Shown piece by piece: positions 10,772 to 23,848 of a stretch of 64,000 nucleotides of DNA. The stretch comes from Chamaelirium japonicum (taxonomy: Eukaryota > Streptophyta > Magnoliopsida > Liliales > Melanthiaceae). The stretch lies in NCBI GenBank assembly GCA_947650365.1, contig OX393555.1:78807995-78871994 (forward strand), written 5' to 3'. The notes beneath the pieces were generated by a model. The model saw only the letters and a program-made list of their open reading frames with translations, did no database searches and was not told where the DNA came from. Numbering within the stretch: the stretch's first letter is position 1; each line of letters begins with the position of its first letter. The translations under genes and the position numbers were made by a program.

Positions 10772-13541
10772 TAATTCATTCATACGATCCATTCTAATTC
10801 ATTCGTACGATCCATTCTAATTCATTCGCACAATCTATTCTAATTCATTCGTATGATCCATTCTAATTCATTCGCACGATCCATTCTAATTCATTTGCAC
10901 GATCCATTCTAATTCATTAATACAATCCATTCTAATTCTTTCGCACGAATGTTTCCATTCTAATTCATTCGTACGATCCACCCTAATTCCTTCGTATGAT
11001 CCATTCTAATTCATTCGTACGATCCATTCTAATTCATTAGCACGATCCATTCTAATTCATTCGCACGAACGTATCCATTCTAATTCATCGTACGATCCAT
11101 ATTCTAATTCATTCACACGAATGTATCCATTCTAATTCATTCGTATGATCCATTCTAATTCATTCGCATGATTCATTCTAATTCATTCATACGCTCCATT
11201 CAAATTCATCTGTACGATCCATTCTAATTCATTCGCATGATCCATTCTAATCATTCATACGATCCATTCTAATTCATTCATACAATCCTTTATAATTCTT
11301 TTGCACGAATATATTCATTCTAATTCCTTCGTACGATCCATTCTAATTCATTCATACACTCCATTCTAATTTATTCATACGATCCATTCTAATTAATTCA
11401 TACAATCTATTCTATTTCTTTCGCACGAATGTATCTATTCTAATTCATTTGTACGATCCACCCTAATTCCTTCGTATGATCCATTCTAATTCATTCGCAC
11501 GAATGTATCCATTCTAATTCATTCGTACGATCCATTCAAATTCATTCATACGATCCATTCTAATTCATTCGCATGATCCATTCTAATTCATTCATACGAT
11601 CCATTCTAATTCATTCGCACGATCCATTCTAATTCATTCGTACCATCCATTCTATTTCATTCGTACGATCCATTCTTACTCATTCGTACGATCCATTCTA
11701 ATTCATTCGCATGAATGAATCCGTTCTAATTCATTCGTACGATCCATTCTAATTCATTCGAACGACCCATTCTAATTTATTCATACGATCCACTCTAATT
11801 CATTCGTACGATCCATTCAAATTCATTCATACAATCCATTCTAATTCTTTCGCACGAATGTATCCATTCTAATTCATTAGTACGATCCATTCTAATTCAT
11901 TCGCACGATCCATTCTAATTCATTCATACGATCCATTCTAATTCATTCATACAATCCATTCTAATTCTTTCGCACGAATGTATCCATTCTAATTCATTCG
12001 TACAATCCATTGTAATTCATTCGCACGATCCAATCTAATTCATTCGCACGATCCATTCAAATTCATTCGCATGAATGTATCCAGTCTTTTCTAATTCATT
12101 CATACGATCCATTCTAATTCATTCGTACGATCCATTCTAATTCATTCGTACGAATGTATCCATTCTATTCTAATTCATTCGTACGATCCATTCTAATTCA
12201 TTCGCACGATCCATTCTAATTCATTCGCACGATCCATTCTAATTCATTCGTACGATCCATTCTAATTCATTCGCACAATCCATTCTAATTCATTCATACG
12301 ATCCATTCTAATTCTTTTGCACGAATGTATCCATTCTAATTCATTCGTACGATCCACCCTAATTCCTTCGTATAATCCAATCTAATTCATTCGCACGAAT
12401 GTATCCATTCTAATTCATTCGTACGATCTATTCGAATTCATTCATACTATCCATTCTAATTCATTCATATAATCCATTCTAATTCATTCATACGATCCAT
12501 TCTAATTCATTCGCACGAATGTATTCATTCTCACAATCTATTCTAATTTATTCGTACGATCCATTCTAATTCATTAGCACGATCCATTCTAATTCATTCG
12601 TACGGTCCATTCTATTTCATTCATACGATCCATTCTTACTCATTCCTACAATCCATTCTAACTCATTCGCACGAATGTATCCATTCTATTTCATTCGTAC
12701 GATCCATTCTAACTCATTCATACGATCCATTCTAATTCATTCGTACGATCCATTCTAATTCATTTGCACAATCTATTCTAATTCATTCTTACGTTCCATT
12801 CTAATTTATTAGCACGATCCATTCTAATTTATTCGTACGATCCATTCTAATTCATTAGCACGATCCATTCTAATTTATTCGTACGATCTATTCTATTTCA
12901 TTCGTACGATCCATTCTTACTCATTCGTACGATCCATTCTAATTCATTCGCACGAATATAACCATTCTAATTTATTCGTACGATCCATTCTAATTCATTC
13001 GCACGATCCATTCTAATTCATTCGTACGATCCATTCTTATTTATTCGTATGATCCATTGTAATTCATTCGCACGATCCATTCTAATTCATTCATACGATC
13101 CATTCTAATTCATTCATACAATCCATTCTAATTCTTTCACATGAATGTATCCATTCTAATTCATTCGTACGATCCACCCTAATTTCTTCGTATGATCCAT
13201 TCTAATTCATTCGCACGAATGTATCCATTCTAATTCATTCATCCATCCATTCTACATCATTCATACGATCCATTCTAATTCATTTGCATGATCCATTATA
13301 ATTCATTCGTATGATCCATCCTAATTCATTCGTACGATCCATTCTAATTCATTCGCACGATCCATTCTAATTCATTCGCACATTCCATTCTAATTCCTTC
13401 GTAGGATCCATTCTATTTCATTCGTATGATCCATTCTAATTCCTTCGTACGATCCATTCTAATTCATTCCCATGAATGTATCCATTCTAATTCATACATA
13501 CGATCCATTCTTACTCATTCGTACGATCCATTTTAATTCCT
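10772..13541 (-). repeat. Satellite block, - orientation
   Basis: This is the second copy of block 5395-8100, with the same opening order of units and the same CCAGTCT-plus-5-bp oddity (near 12083; first copy near 6928). It ends at AATTCCTACGATCGTGCG, the same flip as at 8101, 5,441 bp downstream. Confidence 0.95.
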
Positions 13542-15326
13542 ACGATCGTGCGAATGTAATAGAATGGATCGTATGAATGAATTAGAATAGATTGTGCGAA
13601 GGAATTAGAGTGGATACATTCATGGGAATGAATTAGAATGGATCGTACGAAGTAATTAGAATGGATCATACGAATGAAATAGAATGGATCGTACGAAGGA
13701 ATTACAATGGATCGTACGAAGGAATTAGAATGGATCGTAAGAATAAATTAGAATAGATTGTGCGAATGAATTAGAATGGATGGTACGAATGAATTAGAAT
13801 AGATACATTCGTGCGAAAGAATTAGAATGGATTGTATGAATGAATTAGAATGAATACATTCGTGCGAAGGAATTAGAATGGATCGTACGAATGGATCATA
13901 CGAATGAATTAGAATTAAATAGAATGGATCGTACAAATGAATTAGAAAGGATCTTGCTAATGAATTAGAATGGATCGTACGAATGAATTAGAATAGATTG
14001 TGCGAATGAATTAGAATGGATCGTACGAATGAATTAGAATGGATACATTCGTGCGAATGAATTAGATTGGATCATATGAATGAATTAGAATGGATCGTAC
14101 ATATGAATTAGAATGGATACATTCATGGGAATGAATTAGAATGGATCGGACGAAGGAATTAGAATGGATCGTACGAATGAATTAGGTTGGATCGTGCGAA
14201 TGAATTAGAATGGATACATTCGTGCGAATGAATTAGAATAGATCGCATGAATTAATTAGAATGGATCGTGCGAATGAATTAGAATGGATCGTACGAATGA
14301 ATTAGAATGGATCATATGAATGAATTAGAATGGATCGTGCGAATGAATTAGAATGGATCGTACGAATGAATTAGAATGGATACATTCGTGCGAATGAATT
14401 AGAATGGATCGTACGAATGAGTAAGAATGGATCATACGAATGAAATAGAATAGATCGTATGAATGAATTAGAATGGATCATGCTAATGAATTAGAATGGA
14501 TCGTACGAATGAATTCGACTAGATTGTGCGAATGAATTAGAATGGATCGTATGAATGAATTAGAATGGATCGTACGAATAAATTAGAATGGATACATTCG
14601 TGCGAATGAATTAGAATGGATCGTACGAATGAGTAAGAATGGATCGTATGAATGAAATAGAATAGATCGTACGAGTGAATTAGAATGGATCGTGCTAATG
14701 AATTAGAATGGATCATACGAATGAATTAGAATAGATTGTGCGAATGAATTAGAATGGATCGTACGAATGAATTACAATGGATCGTATGAATGAATTAGAA
14801 TGGATTGTGCGAATGAATTAGAATGGATCATACGAATGAATTAGAATGGATACATTCATGCGAATGAATTAGAATAGATCGTACGAATGAGTAAGAATGG
14901 ATCGTACGAATGAAATAGAATGGATCATGCTAATGAATTAGAATCGATCGTACGAATAAATTAGAATAGATTGTGCGAATGAATTAGAATGGATCGTACG
15001 AATGAATTAGAATGGATTATAGGAATGAATTAGAATGGATCGTGCGAATGAATTAGAATGGATCGTATGAATGAATTAGAATGGATCATACGAATGAATT
15101 AGAATGGATAAATTCGTGCGAATGAATTAGAATGGATTGTACGAATGAATTAAAATGGATCGTACGAATGAATTAGAATGGATCGTGCTAAAGAATTAGA
15201 ATGGATCGTACGAATGGATTAGAATAGATCGTATGAATGAATTAGAATAGTTCGAATGAATGAATTAGAATGGATCGAACGAATGAGTAATAATGGATCG
15301 TACGAATGAAATAGAATGGATCGAAC
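13542..15326 (+). repeat. Satellite block, + orientation
   Basis: It starts like 8101 (CGATCGTGCGAAT, then a CATTCATGGGAATG 28-mer) but jumps near 13900-13920 to a stretch matching 8820 onward, including the shared GAATTAGAAAGGATC unit. It is thus a shortened third copy of the 5.4-kb unit. It ends GGATCGAACGTATGATCC, a flip at a GTAC-like site. Confidence 0.93.
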
Positions 15327-16623
15327 GTATGATCCATTCTAATTCATTCATTCGATCCATTCTAATTCATTCGCACGAATGTATCCATTCTAATTTAATC
15401 GTACGATCAAATCTAATTCATTCGCACAATCTATTCTAATTCATTCGTACCATCTATTGTATTTTAATCGCACGATCCATTCTAATTCTTTCGTACGATC
15501 CATTCTAATTCATTCATATAATCCATTCTAATTCTTTTGTACGATCCATTCTAATTCATTCCTACGATCCATTCTAATTCCTTCGTACGATCCATTCTAA
15601 TTCATTCATACGATCGATTCTAATTCATTCGTACGATTCATTTTAATTCATACGTATGATCCATTTGAATTTATTCATACGATCCATTCTAATTCATTCA
15701 TACGATCCATTCTAATTCATTCACACGAATGTATCCATTCTAATTCATTCGTACGATCCATTCTAATTCATTCGCATGATCCAATCTAATTCTTTCGCAC
15801 GATCCATTCTAATTCATTCGTACGATCCATTCTATTTCATTCGTACGATCCATTCTTACTCATTCGTACGATCTATTCTAATTCATTCGTACGATCCATT
15901 CTATTTCATTAGCACAATCCATTCTAATTCATTCGTACGATCCATTCTAATTCATTCGTATGATCCATTCTAATTCATTTGTACGATCCATTCTTATTCA
16001 TTTGTACGATCCATTCTAATTCATTCATACAATCCATTCTAATTCTTTTGCACGAATGTATGCATTCTAATTCATTCGTATTATCCATTCTAATTCCTTT
16101 GTATGATCCATTCTAATTCTTTCATACGATCAATTCTAATTCCTTCGTACGATCTATTCTAATTCATTCCCAAGAATGTATCCATTCTAATTCATACGTA
16201 CGATCCATTCTAATTTATTCATACGATCATTCATACGATCCATTCCAATTCATTCGTACGATACATTCTAATTCATTCATAAGATCCATTCTAATTCATT
16301 CGTACGATCCATTCTAATTCATTCGTACGAATGTATCCATTCAAATTCATTCGTACGATCCATTCTAATTCATTCGCATGATCCATTCTAATTCATTCAT
16401 ACGATCCATTCTAATTCATTCGTACTATCCAATCTATTCTAATTCATTCCCATGAATGTATCCATTCTAATTCATTCATATGATCCATTTTAATTCATTC
16501 ATACGATCCATTCTAATTCATTCGCACGAATGTATCCATTCTAATTCATTCGTTTGATCCATTCTAATTCATTTATACGATCCATTCTAATTCATTCATA
16601 CGATCCATTCTAATTCATTCGTA

Positions 16624-16648
16624 TGGATACATTCATGCGAAGGAATTC
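16624..16648 (+). repeat. One-monomer inverted inset (+)
   Basis: A single 28-mer-type unit in + direction (GGATACATTCATGCG followed by AAGGAATT) sits inside a - block, joined as CGTATGGATAC on the left and GGAATTCATTC on the right. The same inset is at 34117-34140 (offset 17,493 bp), so it predates that duplication. Confidence 0.88.
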
Positions 16649-16701
16649 ATTCTAATTCATTCGCACAATCTATTCTAATTCATTCATTCGCACGATCTAT
16701 T

Positions 16702-16718
16702 CTAATTAGAATACATTC
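16702..16718. repeat. Micro-inversion at CTAATTAG
   Basis: CTAATTAG is an 8-bp palindrome formed by - units meeting a short + piece (ATTAGAATACATTC). It is copied at 34195, again 17,493 bp away. A monomer fragment CCTAATACATTC lies about 90 bp further on in both copies. Confidence 0.8.
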
Positions 16719-17110
16719 TAATCCATTCGTACGATCCATTCTAATTCATTCATATGGTCCATTCTAATTCATTTGTATGATCCATTCTAATTCCTAATAC
16801 ATTCTAATTCATTCTAATTCATACATACGATCCAATCTAATTCATTTGCACGATCTAATCTAATTCATTCATTCGATCCATTCTAATTCATTCATACAAT
16901 CCATTCTAATTCTTTCGCACGAATGTATCCATTCTAATTCATTCGTACGATCCATTTTAGTTCATTCGCACGATCCATTCTAATTCATTCATACGATCCA
17001 TTCTAATTCATACATACGATCCATTCTAATTCATTCATATGATCCATTCTATTTCATTCGTATGATCCATTCTAATTCCTTCGTACGATCCATTATAATT
17101 CATTCCCATG

Positions 17111-17207
17111 AATGTATCCATTCTAATTCATACGTACGATCCATTCTAATTCATTTATATGATCCAATCTAATTCATTCATACGATCCATTCTAATTCAT
17201 TCGCACG
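17111..17207 (-). repeat. 97-bp higher-order repeat, 4-mer with CCCATGAATG
   Basis: AATGTATCC to AATGTATCC is 97 bp (28 + 3 x 23). The left 28-mer is the distinct form ATTCCCATGAATG, followed by ATTCATACGTACG and a GATCCAATC unit. The phrase recurs with the same neighbours near 45010, 48800, 53380, 55700, 57830 and 60420, and in + form (ATTCATGGGAATG) near 8171 and 13616. It is usually next to CTTCGTACG units. Confidence 0.88.
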
Positions 17208-17396
17208 AATGTATCCATTCTAATTCATTCGTACGATCCATTCTAATTCTTTCGCACAATCTATTCTAATTCATTCGTATGATCCATTCTAATTCATTAG
17301 CATGATCCATTCTAATTCATTCGTACGATCCATTCTATTTCATTCGTACGTTCCATTCTTACTCATTCGTACGATCCATTCTAATTCATTCGCACG
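17208..17396 (-). repeat. 189-bp higher-order repeat, 8-mer (-)
   Basis: AATGTATCC to AATGTATCC is 189 bp. Read on the + strand the variants come as CACAATCTATTC, TTAGCATG, TATTTCATTC and TTACTCATTC, which is the + strand 8-mer in reverse complement. The higher-order repeat was therefore formed before, or carried through, the inversions. Confidence 0.9.
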
Positions 17397-18150
17397 AATG
17401 TATCCATTCTAATTCATTCGTACGATCCATTCTAATTCATTCGCACGATCCATTCTAATTCATTCATATGATCCAATCTAATTCATCCATACAATCCATT
17501 CTAATTCTTTCGCACGAATGTATCCATTCTAATTCTTCCGTACGATCCACCCTAATTCCTTCGTATGATCCATTCTAATTCATTCGCACGAATGTATCCA
17601 TTCTAATTCATTCGTACGATCCATTCGAATTCATTCATACGATCCATTCTAATTCATTCATACGATCCATTCTAATTCATTCGTACGATCCATTATAATT
17701 CATTCGCACGATACATTCTAATTCATTCATACGATACATTCTAATTCATTCGTACGATCCATTCTAATTCATTCATACGATCCATTCTAATTCCTTCGTA
17801 TGATCCATTCTAATTCATTCGCACGAATGTATCCATTCTAATTCATTCGTACAATCCATTCGAATTCATTCATACGATCCATTCTATTTCATTCGTACGA
17901 TCCATTCTAATTCATTCGCACGAATGTATCCATTCTAATTCATTCGTACGATCCATTCTAATTCATTTGCATGATCCAATCTAATTCATTCGCACGATCC
18001 ATTCTAATTCATTCGTACGATCCATTCTATTTCATTAGTACGATCCATTCCTACTCATTCGTACGAACCATTCTAATTCATTCGCAAGAATGTATCCATT
18101 CTAATTCATTCGTACGATCCATTCTAATTCATTCGCACGATCCATTCTAA

Positions 18151-18934
18151 TGATCATGCGAATGAATTAGAATGGACCGTACGAATGAATTAAAATGGAT
18201 CGTATGAATGAATCAGAATGGATCGTGCGAATGAATTAGAATGGATCGTACGAATGAATTAGAATGGATACATTCATGCGAATGAATTAGAATGGATTGT
18301 ATGAATGAATTAGATTGTATGAATTAGAATAGATCATACGAATGAGTAAGAATGGGTCGTATGAATGAATTAGAATGGATCGTGCGAATGAATTAGAATA
18401 GATCGTGCGAATGAATTAGAATGGATACATTTGTGCGAATGAATTAGAATGGATCGTACGAATGAATTAGAATGGATCGTATGAATGAATTAGATTGAAT
18501 CGTGCGAATGAATTAGAATGGATCGTATGAATGAATTAGAATGGATACATTCGTGCGAATGAATTAGAATGGATCGTATGAATAAATTAGATTGGATCGT
18601 ATGAATGAATTAGAATGGATCGTGCGAATGAATTAGAATGGATCGTACGAATAAATTAGAATGTATCGTACGAATGAATTAGAATGGATACATTCGTGCG
18701 AATGAATTAGAATGGATCATACGAAGGAATTAGGGTGGATTGTACGAATGAATTAGAATGGATACATTCGTGCGAAAGAATTAGAATGGATCGTATGAAT
18801 GAATTAGAATGGATCATACGAATGAATTAGAATGGATCGTATGAATGAATTAGAATGGATCATGTGAATGAATTAGAATGGATCGTACGAATGAGTAAGA
18901 ATGGATCGTACAAATGAAATAGAATGGATCGTAC
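18151..18934 (+). repeat. Satellite block, + orientation
   Basis: It opens TGATCATGCGAATG with the marker GGACCGTACG and an AATCAG unit. The first 100 bp differ from 23065-23164 at 2 positions and from 36235-36334 at 5 (counted by eye). It ends GGATCGTAC directly joined to GTACGATCC, so the flip is at GTAC. Confidence 0.95.
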
Positions 18935-19474
18935 GTACGATCCATTGTAATTCATTCATACGATCCATTCTAATTCATTCGCACGAGTGTATCCATTCTA
19001 ATTCATTTGTACGATCTATTCTAATTCATTTGCACAATCTATTCTAATTCATTCGTATGATCCATTCTAATTCATTCGCATGATCCATTCTAATTCATTT
19101 GAACAATCCATTCTAATTCATTCATACAATCCATTCTAATTCTTTTACACGAATGTATCCATTCTAATTCATTCGTACGATCCATTCTAAATCCTTCGTA
19201 CAATCCATTCTAATTTTTTCGTACGATCTATTCTAAATCATTCATACGATCCATTCTAATTCATTCGTACGATCCATTCTAATTCATACGTACGATCCAT
19301 TCGAATTCATTCATACGATCCATTCTAATTCATTCATACAATCCATTCTAACTCATTCGCACGAATGTACCCATTCTAATTCATTCGTACGATCCATTCT
19401 AATTCATTCGCATGATCCAAACTAATTCTTTCATATGATCCATTCTATATCATTCGTATGATCCATTCTAATTT
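18935..19474 (-). repeat. Satellite block, - orientation
   Basis: A short - block between a GTAC/GTAC flip and an AATTTATGAATGAG flip. It is copied at 23849-24383 and 36991-37480, with the same flanking flips. Confidence 0.93.
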
Positions 19475-19597
19475 ATGAATGAGTAAGATCAATTCGTGCG
19501 AATGATTAGAATGGATCACGAATGAATTAGAATGGATCGTGCTAATGAATTAGAATGGATCGCACAAAGGAATGAATTAGAATGGATACATTCGTAC
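19475..19597 (+). repeat. Satellite block, + orientation (about 120 bp)
   Basis: A scrambled + block: TGAATGAGTAAGATC, then TGCGAATGATTAG, GGATCACGAATG (a unit that has lost GTA) and CGCACAAAGG. It ends in the 28-mer CATTCGTAC fused to AATCTATTC. Copies lie at 24384-24507 and 37481-37604. Confidence 0.92.
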
Positions 19598-19819
19598 AAT
19601 CTATTCTAATTCATTCGTACGATCCATTCTAATTCATTCATACGATCCATTCTAATTTATTCATTCGATCCATTCTAATTCATATTCATTCGTACGATCC
19701 ATTCTAATTCATTCGTACGATCCATTCTAATTCATTCGTACGATCCATTCTAATTCATTCGTACGATCTCTTCTAATTCATTCGTTCGATCCATTCTAAA
19801 TCATTCACACGATCCTTTC
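19598..19819 (-). repeat. Satellite block, - orientation
   Basis: A run of - units with several ATTCGTTCG and ATTCGTACG forms. It ends GATCCTTTCTTGAATGG, where two units meet head-on at CATTCT/GAATGG. This copy is a little longer than its homologues at 24508 and 37605. Confidence 0.92.
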
Positions 19820-20167
19820 TTGAATGGATCGTACGAATGAGTAAGAATGGATCGTACGAATGAAATAGAATTGATCGTACGAATGAATTAGAATGGATCG
19901 TGCTAATGAATTAGAATGGATCGTACGAATGAATTATAATAGATTGTACGTATGAATTAGAATGGAGCGTACGAATGAATTAGAATGGATCTTGCGAATG
20001 AATTAGAGTGGATCTTACGAATGAATTAGAATGGATCGTACGAATGAATTAGAATGGATCGTACGAATGAATATGAATTAGAATGGATCGTATGAATGAA
20101 TTAGAATGGATCGTACAAATGAATTAGAATGGATCGTACGAATGAATTAGAATGGATTGTACGAATG
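19820..20167 (+). repeat. Satellite block, + orientation
   Basis: It opens with GTAAG, AAATAG and TGCTAATG units and contains the fused ATGAATATGAATTAG near 20070. It ends GGATTGTACGAATGTATCC, where a + unit merges into a reversed 28-mer. It is homologous to 24686-25028 and 37805-38149. Confidence 0.93.
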
Positions 20168-20402
20168 TATCCATTCTAATTCATTTCTTTGTGCGGTCCA
20201 TTCTAATTCATTCGTACGATCCATTCTAATTCATTCATACGATCCATTCTAATTCATTCGTACGATCCATTCTAATTCATTCTCACAATCTATTCTAATT
20301 TATTCGTACGATCCATTCTAATTTATTAGCACGATCCATTCTAATTGATTCGTACGATCCATTCTATTTCATTCGTACGATCCATTCTTATTCATTCGTA
20401 GG
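20168..20402 (-). repeat. Satellite block, - orientation
   Basis: Starts with the unusual TTTCTTTGTGCGG unit (20180-20193), a marker repeated at 25050 and 38171. It ends ATTCGTAGGATCATATG, a flip at GATC. Confidence 0.92.
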
Positions 20403-20456
20403 ATCATATGAATGAATTAGAATGAATTAGAATGGATCGTATGAATTAGAATGGAT
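20403..20456 (+). repeat. Satellite micro-block, + orientation
   Basis: About two and a half units (ATGAATTAG repeated with shortened spacing, GGATCGTATGAATTAG), ending GGATTCATTCGTAC. Identical in layout to 25267-25318 and 38413-38463. Confidence 0.92.
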
Positions 20457-23064
20457 TCATTCGTACGATCCATTCTAATTCATTAGCATGATCCATTCTA
20501 ATTCATTCGTACGATCCATTCTATTTCATTCGTACGATCCATTCTTACTCATTCGTACGATCCAATCTAATTCATTCATTCGATCCATTCTAATTCATTC
20601 GCACGAATGTATCCATTCTAATTCATTCGTACGATCCATTCTAATTCATTCGCCCAATCTATTCTAATTCATTTATACGATCCATTCTAATTCATTAGCA
20701 CGATTCATTCTAATTTATTCGTACGATCCATTCTAATTCATTTGTACGATCCATTCTAATTCATTTCCATGAATGTATCTATTCTAATTCATACGTACGA
20801 TCCATTCTAATTCATTCATATAATCCAATCTAATTCATTCATACGATCCATTCTAATTAATTCGTACGATCCATTCTAATTCATTCGCACGATCCATTCT
20901 AATTCATTTATACGATCCATTCTAATCCATTCGTACGATCCATTGTAATTCATTTGCACGATCCATTCTAATTCATTCATACGATCTAATCTAATTCATT
21001 CGTATGATCCATTCTAATTCCTTCGTACGATCCATTCTAATTCATTCGCACGATCCATTCTAATTCATTTGCACGATCCATTCTAATTCATTCATACAAT
21101 CCATTCTAATCCTTTTGCACGAATGTATCCATTCTACTTCATTCGTACGATCCATTCTAATTCCTTCGTACGATCCATTCTAATTCCTTCGTACGATCCA
21201 ATGTATTTCATTCGTATGATCCATTCTAATTCCTTCGTACGATCCATTCATTCGTACGATCCATTCTAATTCTTTCGCACAAACTATTCTAATTCATTCG
21301 TGCGATCCATTCTAATTCATTCGTACGATCCATTCTAATTCATTAGCACAATCCATTCTAATTCATTCATACGATCCATTCTAATTCGTACGATCCATTC
21401 TATTTCATTCATACGTTCCATTCTTACTCATTCATACGATCCATTCTAATTCATTCGCACGAATGTATCCATTCAAATTCATTCGTACGATCCATTCATT
21501 CGTATGATCCATTCTAATTCTTTTGCACAATCTATTCTAATTCATTCGTACGATCCATTCTAATTCATTCATATGATCTATTCTAATTCATTAGCACGAT
21601 CCATTCTAATTCATTCATACGATCCATTCTAATTCATACGATCCATTCTAATTCATTCATATGATCCATTATATTTCATTTGTATGATCCATTCTAATTC
21701 ATTCGTACGATCCATTCGAATTCATTCATACGATCCATTCTAATTCATTCGCACAATCTATTCTAATTCATTCGTACGATCTATTCTAATTCATTAGCAC
21801 GATTGACTCTAATTCATTCGTACGATCCATTCTATTTCATTCGTATGATCTATTCTTACTTATTCGTACGATCCATTCTAATTCATTCGCAGGAATGTAT
21901 CCATTCTAATTCATTCGTACGATCCATTCTAATTCATTCACACAATCTAATTCATTCGTACGATCCATTCTAATTCATTAGCACGATCTATTCTAATTCA
22001 TTCACTATTTCATTCGTACGATCCAATCTTACTCATTCGTACGATCCATTCTAATTTATTCGCACAATCTATTCTAATTCATTCGTACGATCCATTCTAA
22101 TTCCTTTATTCTTATTAATTCGTACGATCCATTCTAATTCATTTGTACGATCCATTCTAATTCTTTCGCACAATCTATTCTAATTAATTCGTACGATCCA
22201 TTCTAATTCATTAGCATGATCCATTCTAATTCATTCGTACGATCCATTCTATTTCATTCGTACGTTCCATTCTTACTTATTCGTACGATCCATTCTAATT
22301 CATTCGCACGAATGTATCCATTCTAATTCATTCGTACGATCCATTCTAATTCATTCGCACGATCCATTCTAATTCATTCATATGATCCATTCTAATTCAT
22401 CCATACAATCCATTCTAATTCTTTCGCACGAATGTATCCTTTCTAATTCTTCCGTACGATCCACCCTAATTCCTTCGTATGATCCATTCTAATTTATTCG
22501 CATGAATGTATCTATTCTAATTCATTCGTACGATCCATTCGAATTCATTCATACGATCCATTCTAATTCATTCATACGATCCATTCTAATTCATTTGTAC
22601 GATCCATTCTAATTCATTCGCACGATACATTCTAATTCATTCATACGATACATTCTAATTCATTCGTACGATCCATTCTAATTCATTCATACGATCCATT
22701 CTAATTCCTTCGTATGATCCATTCTAATTCATTCGCACGAATGTATCCATTCTAATTCATTCGTACGATCCATTCGAATTCATTCATACGATCCATTCTA
22801 TTTCATTCGTACGATCCATTCTAATTCATTCGCACGAATGTATCCATTCTAATTCATTCGTACGATCCATTCTAATTCATTTGCACGATCCAATTTAATT
22901 CATTCGCACGATCCATTCTAATTCATTCGTACGATCCATTCTATTTCATTAGTACGATCCATTCTTACTCATTCGTACGAACCATTCTAATTCATTCGCA
23001 CGAATGTATCCATTCTAATTCATTCGTACGATCCATTCTAATTCATTCGCACGATCCATTCTAA
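20457..23064 (-). repeat. Satellite block, - orientation
   Basis: Contains many shortened units (for example ATCCATTCATTCGTACG near 21244 and 21485, and ATTCACTATTTCATTCG near 22002). The stretch from about 22145 to 23064 repeats 17230-18150 at 4,914 bp, so a duplication join lies inside this block near 22100-22160. It ends CTAATGATCATGCG. Confidence 0.93.
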
Positions 23065-23848
23065 TGATCATGCGATTGAATTAGAATGGACCGTACGAAT
23101 GAATTAGAATGGATCGTATGAATGAATCAGAATGGATCGTGCGAATGAATTAGAATGGATCGTACGAATGAATTAGAATGGATACATTCATGCGAATGAA
23201 TTAGAATGGATCATATGAATGAATTAGATTGTATGAATTAGAATGGATCATACAAATGAGTAAGAATGGATCGTATGAATGAATTAGAATGGATCGTGCG
23301 AATAAATTAGAATAGATCGTGCGAATGAATTAGAATGGATACATTTGTGCGAATGAATTAGAATGGATCGTACGAATGAATTAGAATGGATCGTATGAAT
23401 GAATTAGATTGGATCGTGCGAATGAATTAGAATGGATCGTATGAATGAATTAGAATAGATACATTCGTGCGAATGAATTAGAATGGATCGTATGAATAAA
23501 TTAGATTGGATCGTATGAATGAATTAGAATGGATCGTGCGAATGAATTAGAATGGATCGTACGAATAAATTAGAATGTATCGTACGAATTAATTAGAATG
23601 GATACATTCGTGCGAATGAATTAGAATGGATCATACGAAGGAATTCGGGTGGATTGTACGAATGAATTAGAATGGATACATTCGTGCGAAAGAATTAGAA
23701 TGGATCGTATGAATGAATTAGAATGGATCATACGAATGAATTAGAATGGATCGTATGAATGAATTAGAATGGATCATGTGAATGAATTGGAATGGATCGT
23801 ACGAATGAGTAAGAATGGATCGTACAAATGAAATAGAATGGATCGTAC
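23065..23848 (+). repeat. Satellite block, + orientation
   Basis: Second copy of 18151-18934, with the same TGATCATGCG start and GGACCGTACG marker. It ends GGATCGTAC joined to ATACGATCC; the CpG at the flip has become CA. Confidence 0.95.

Larger units (their letters stand above)
8101..13541. repeat. 5.4-kb segmental duplication, copy 2
   Basis: Runs from one CGATCG flip to the next, 5,441 bp. Its first 280 bp have no counterpart in copy 1 but do in the truncated third copy at 13542-13900. A further partial copy of its central and right parts is at about 28.0-31.7 kb (turn at 29644). Confidence 0.88.
15327..18150 (-). repeat. Satellite block, - orientation
   Basis: A mainly - block homologous to 32845-36234. 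It contains a truncated unit (ATACGATCATTCATACG) near 16225 and two tiny inverted insets near 16624 and 16706. An open frame at 15776-15973 only reflects three monomers equalling 23 codons. It ends CCATTCTAATGATCATGCG. Confidence 0.94.
17230..22145. repeat. 4,914-bp tandem duplication, copy 1
   Basis: The offset of 4,914 bp is exact at two points far apart: ATTCTTTCGCACAATC (17247 and 22161) and TGATCATGCG (18151 and 23065). Near 22100 the first copy follows 26941 (ATTCCTTTATTCTTATT) and by 22161 it follows 17247, so the join lies in 22100-22160. Confidence 0.9.

Noticed and set aside
13748-13936. 62-codon open frame on the - strand
   Set aside because: Monomer translation with the same HSYDPF/HSHECIHSNS periodicity; it ends where a variant restores a stop.
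15776-15973. 65-codon open frame, nearly repeated at 33292-33489
   Set aside because: The resemblance of the two products comes from segmental duplication of the DNA (offset 17,516 bp). Both are monomer translations, not genes.
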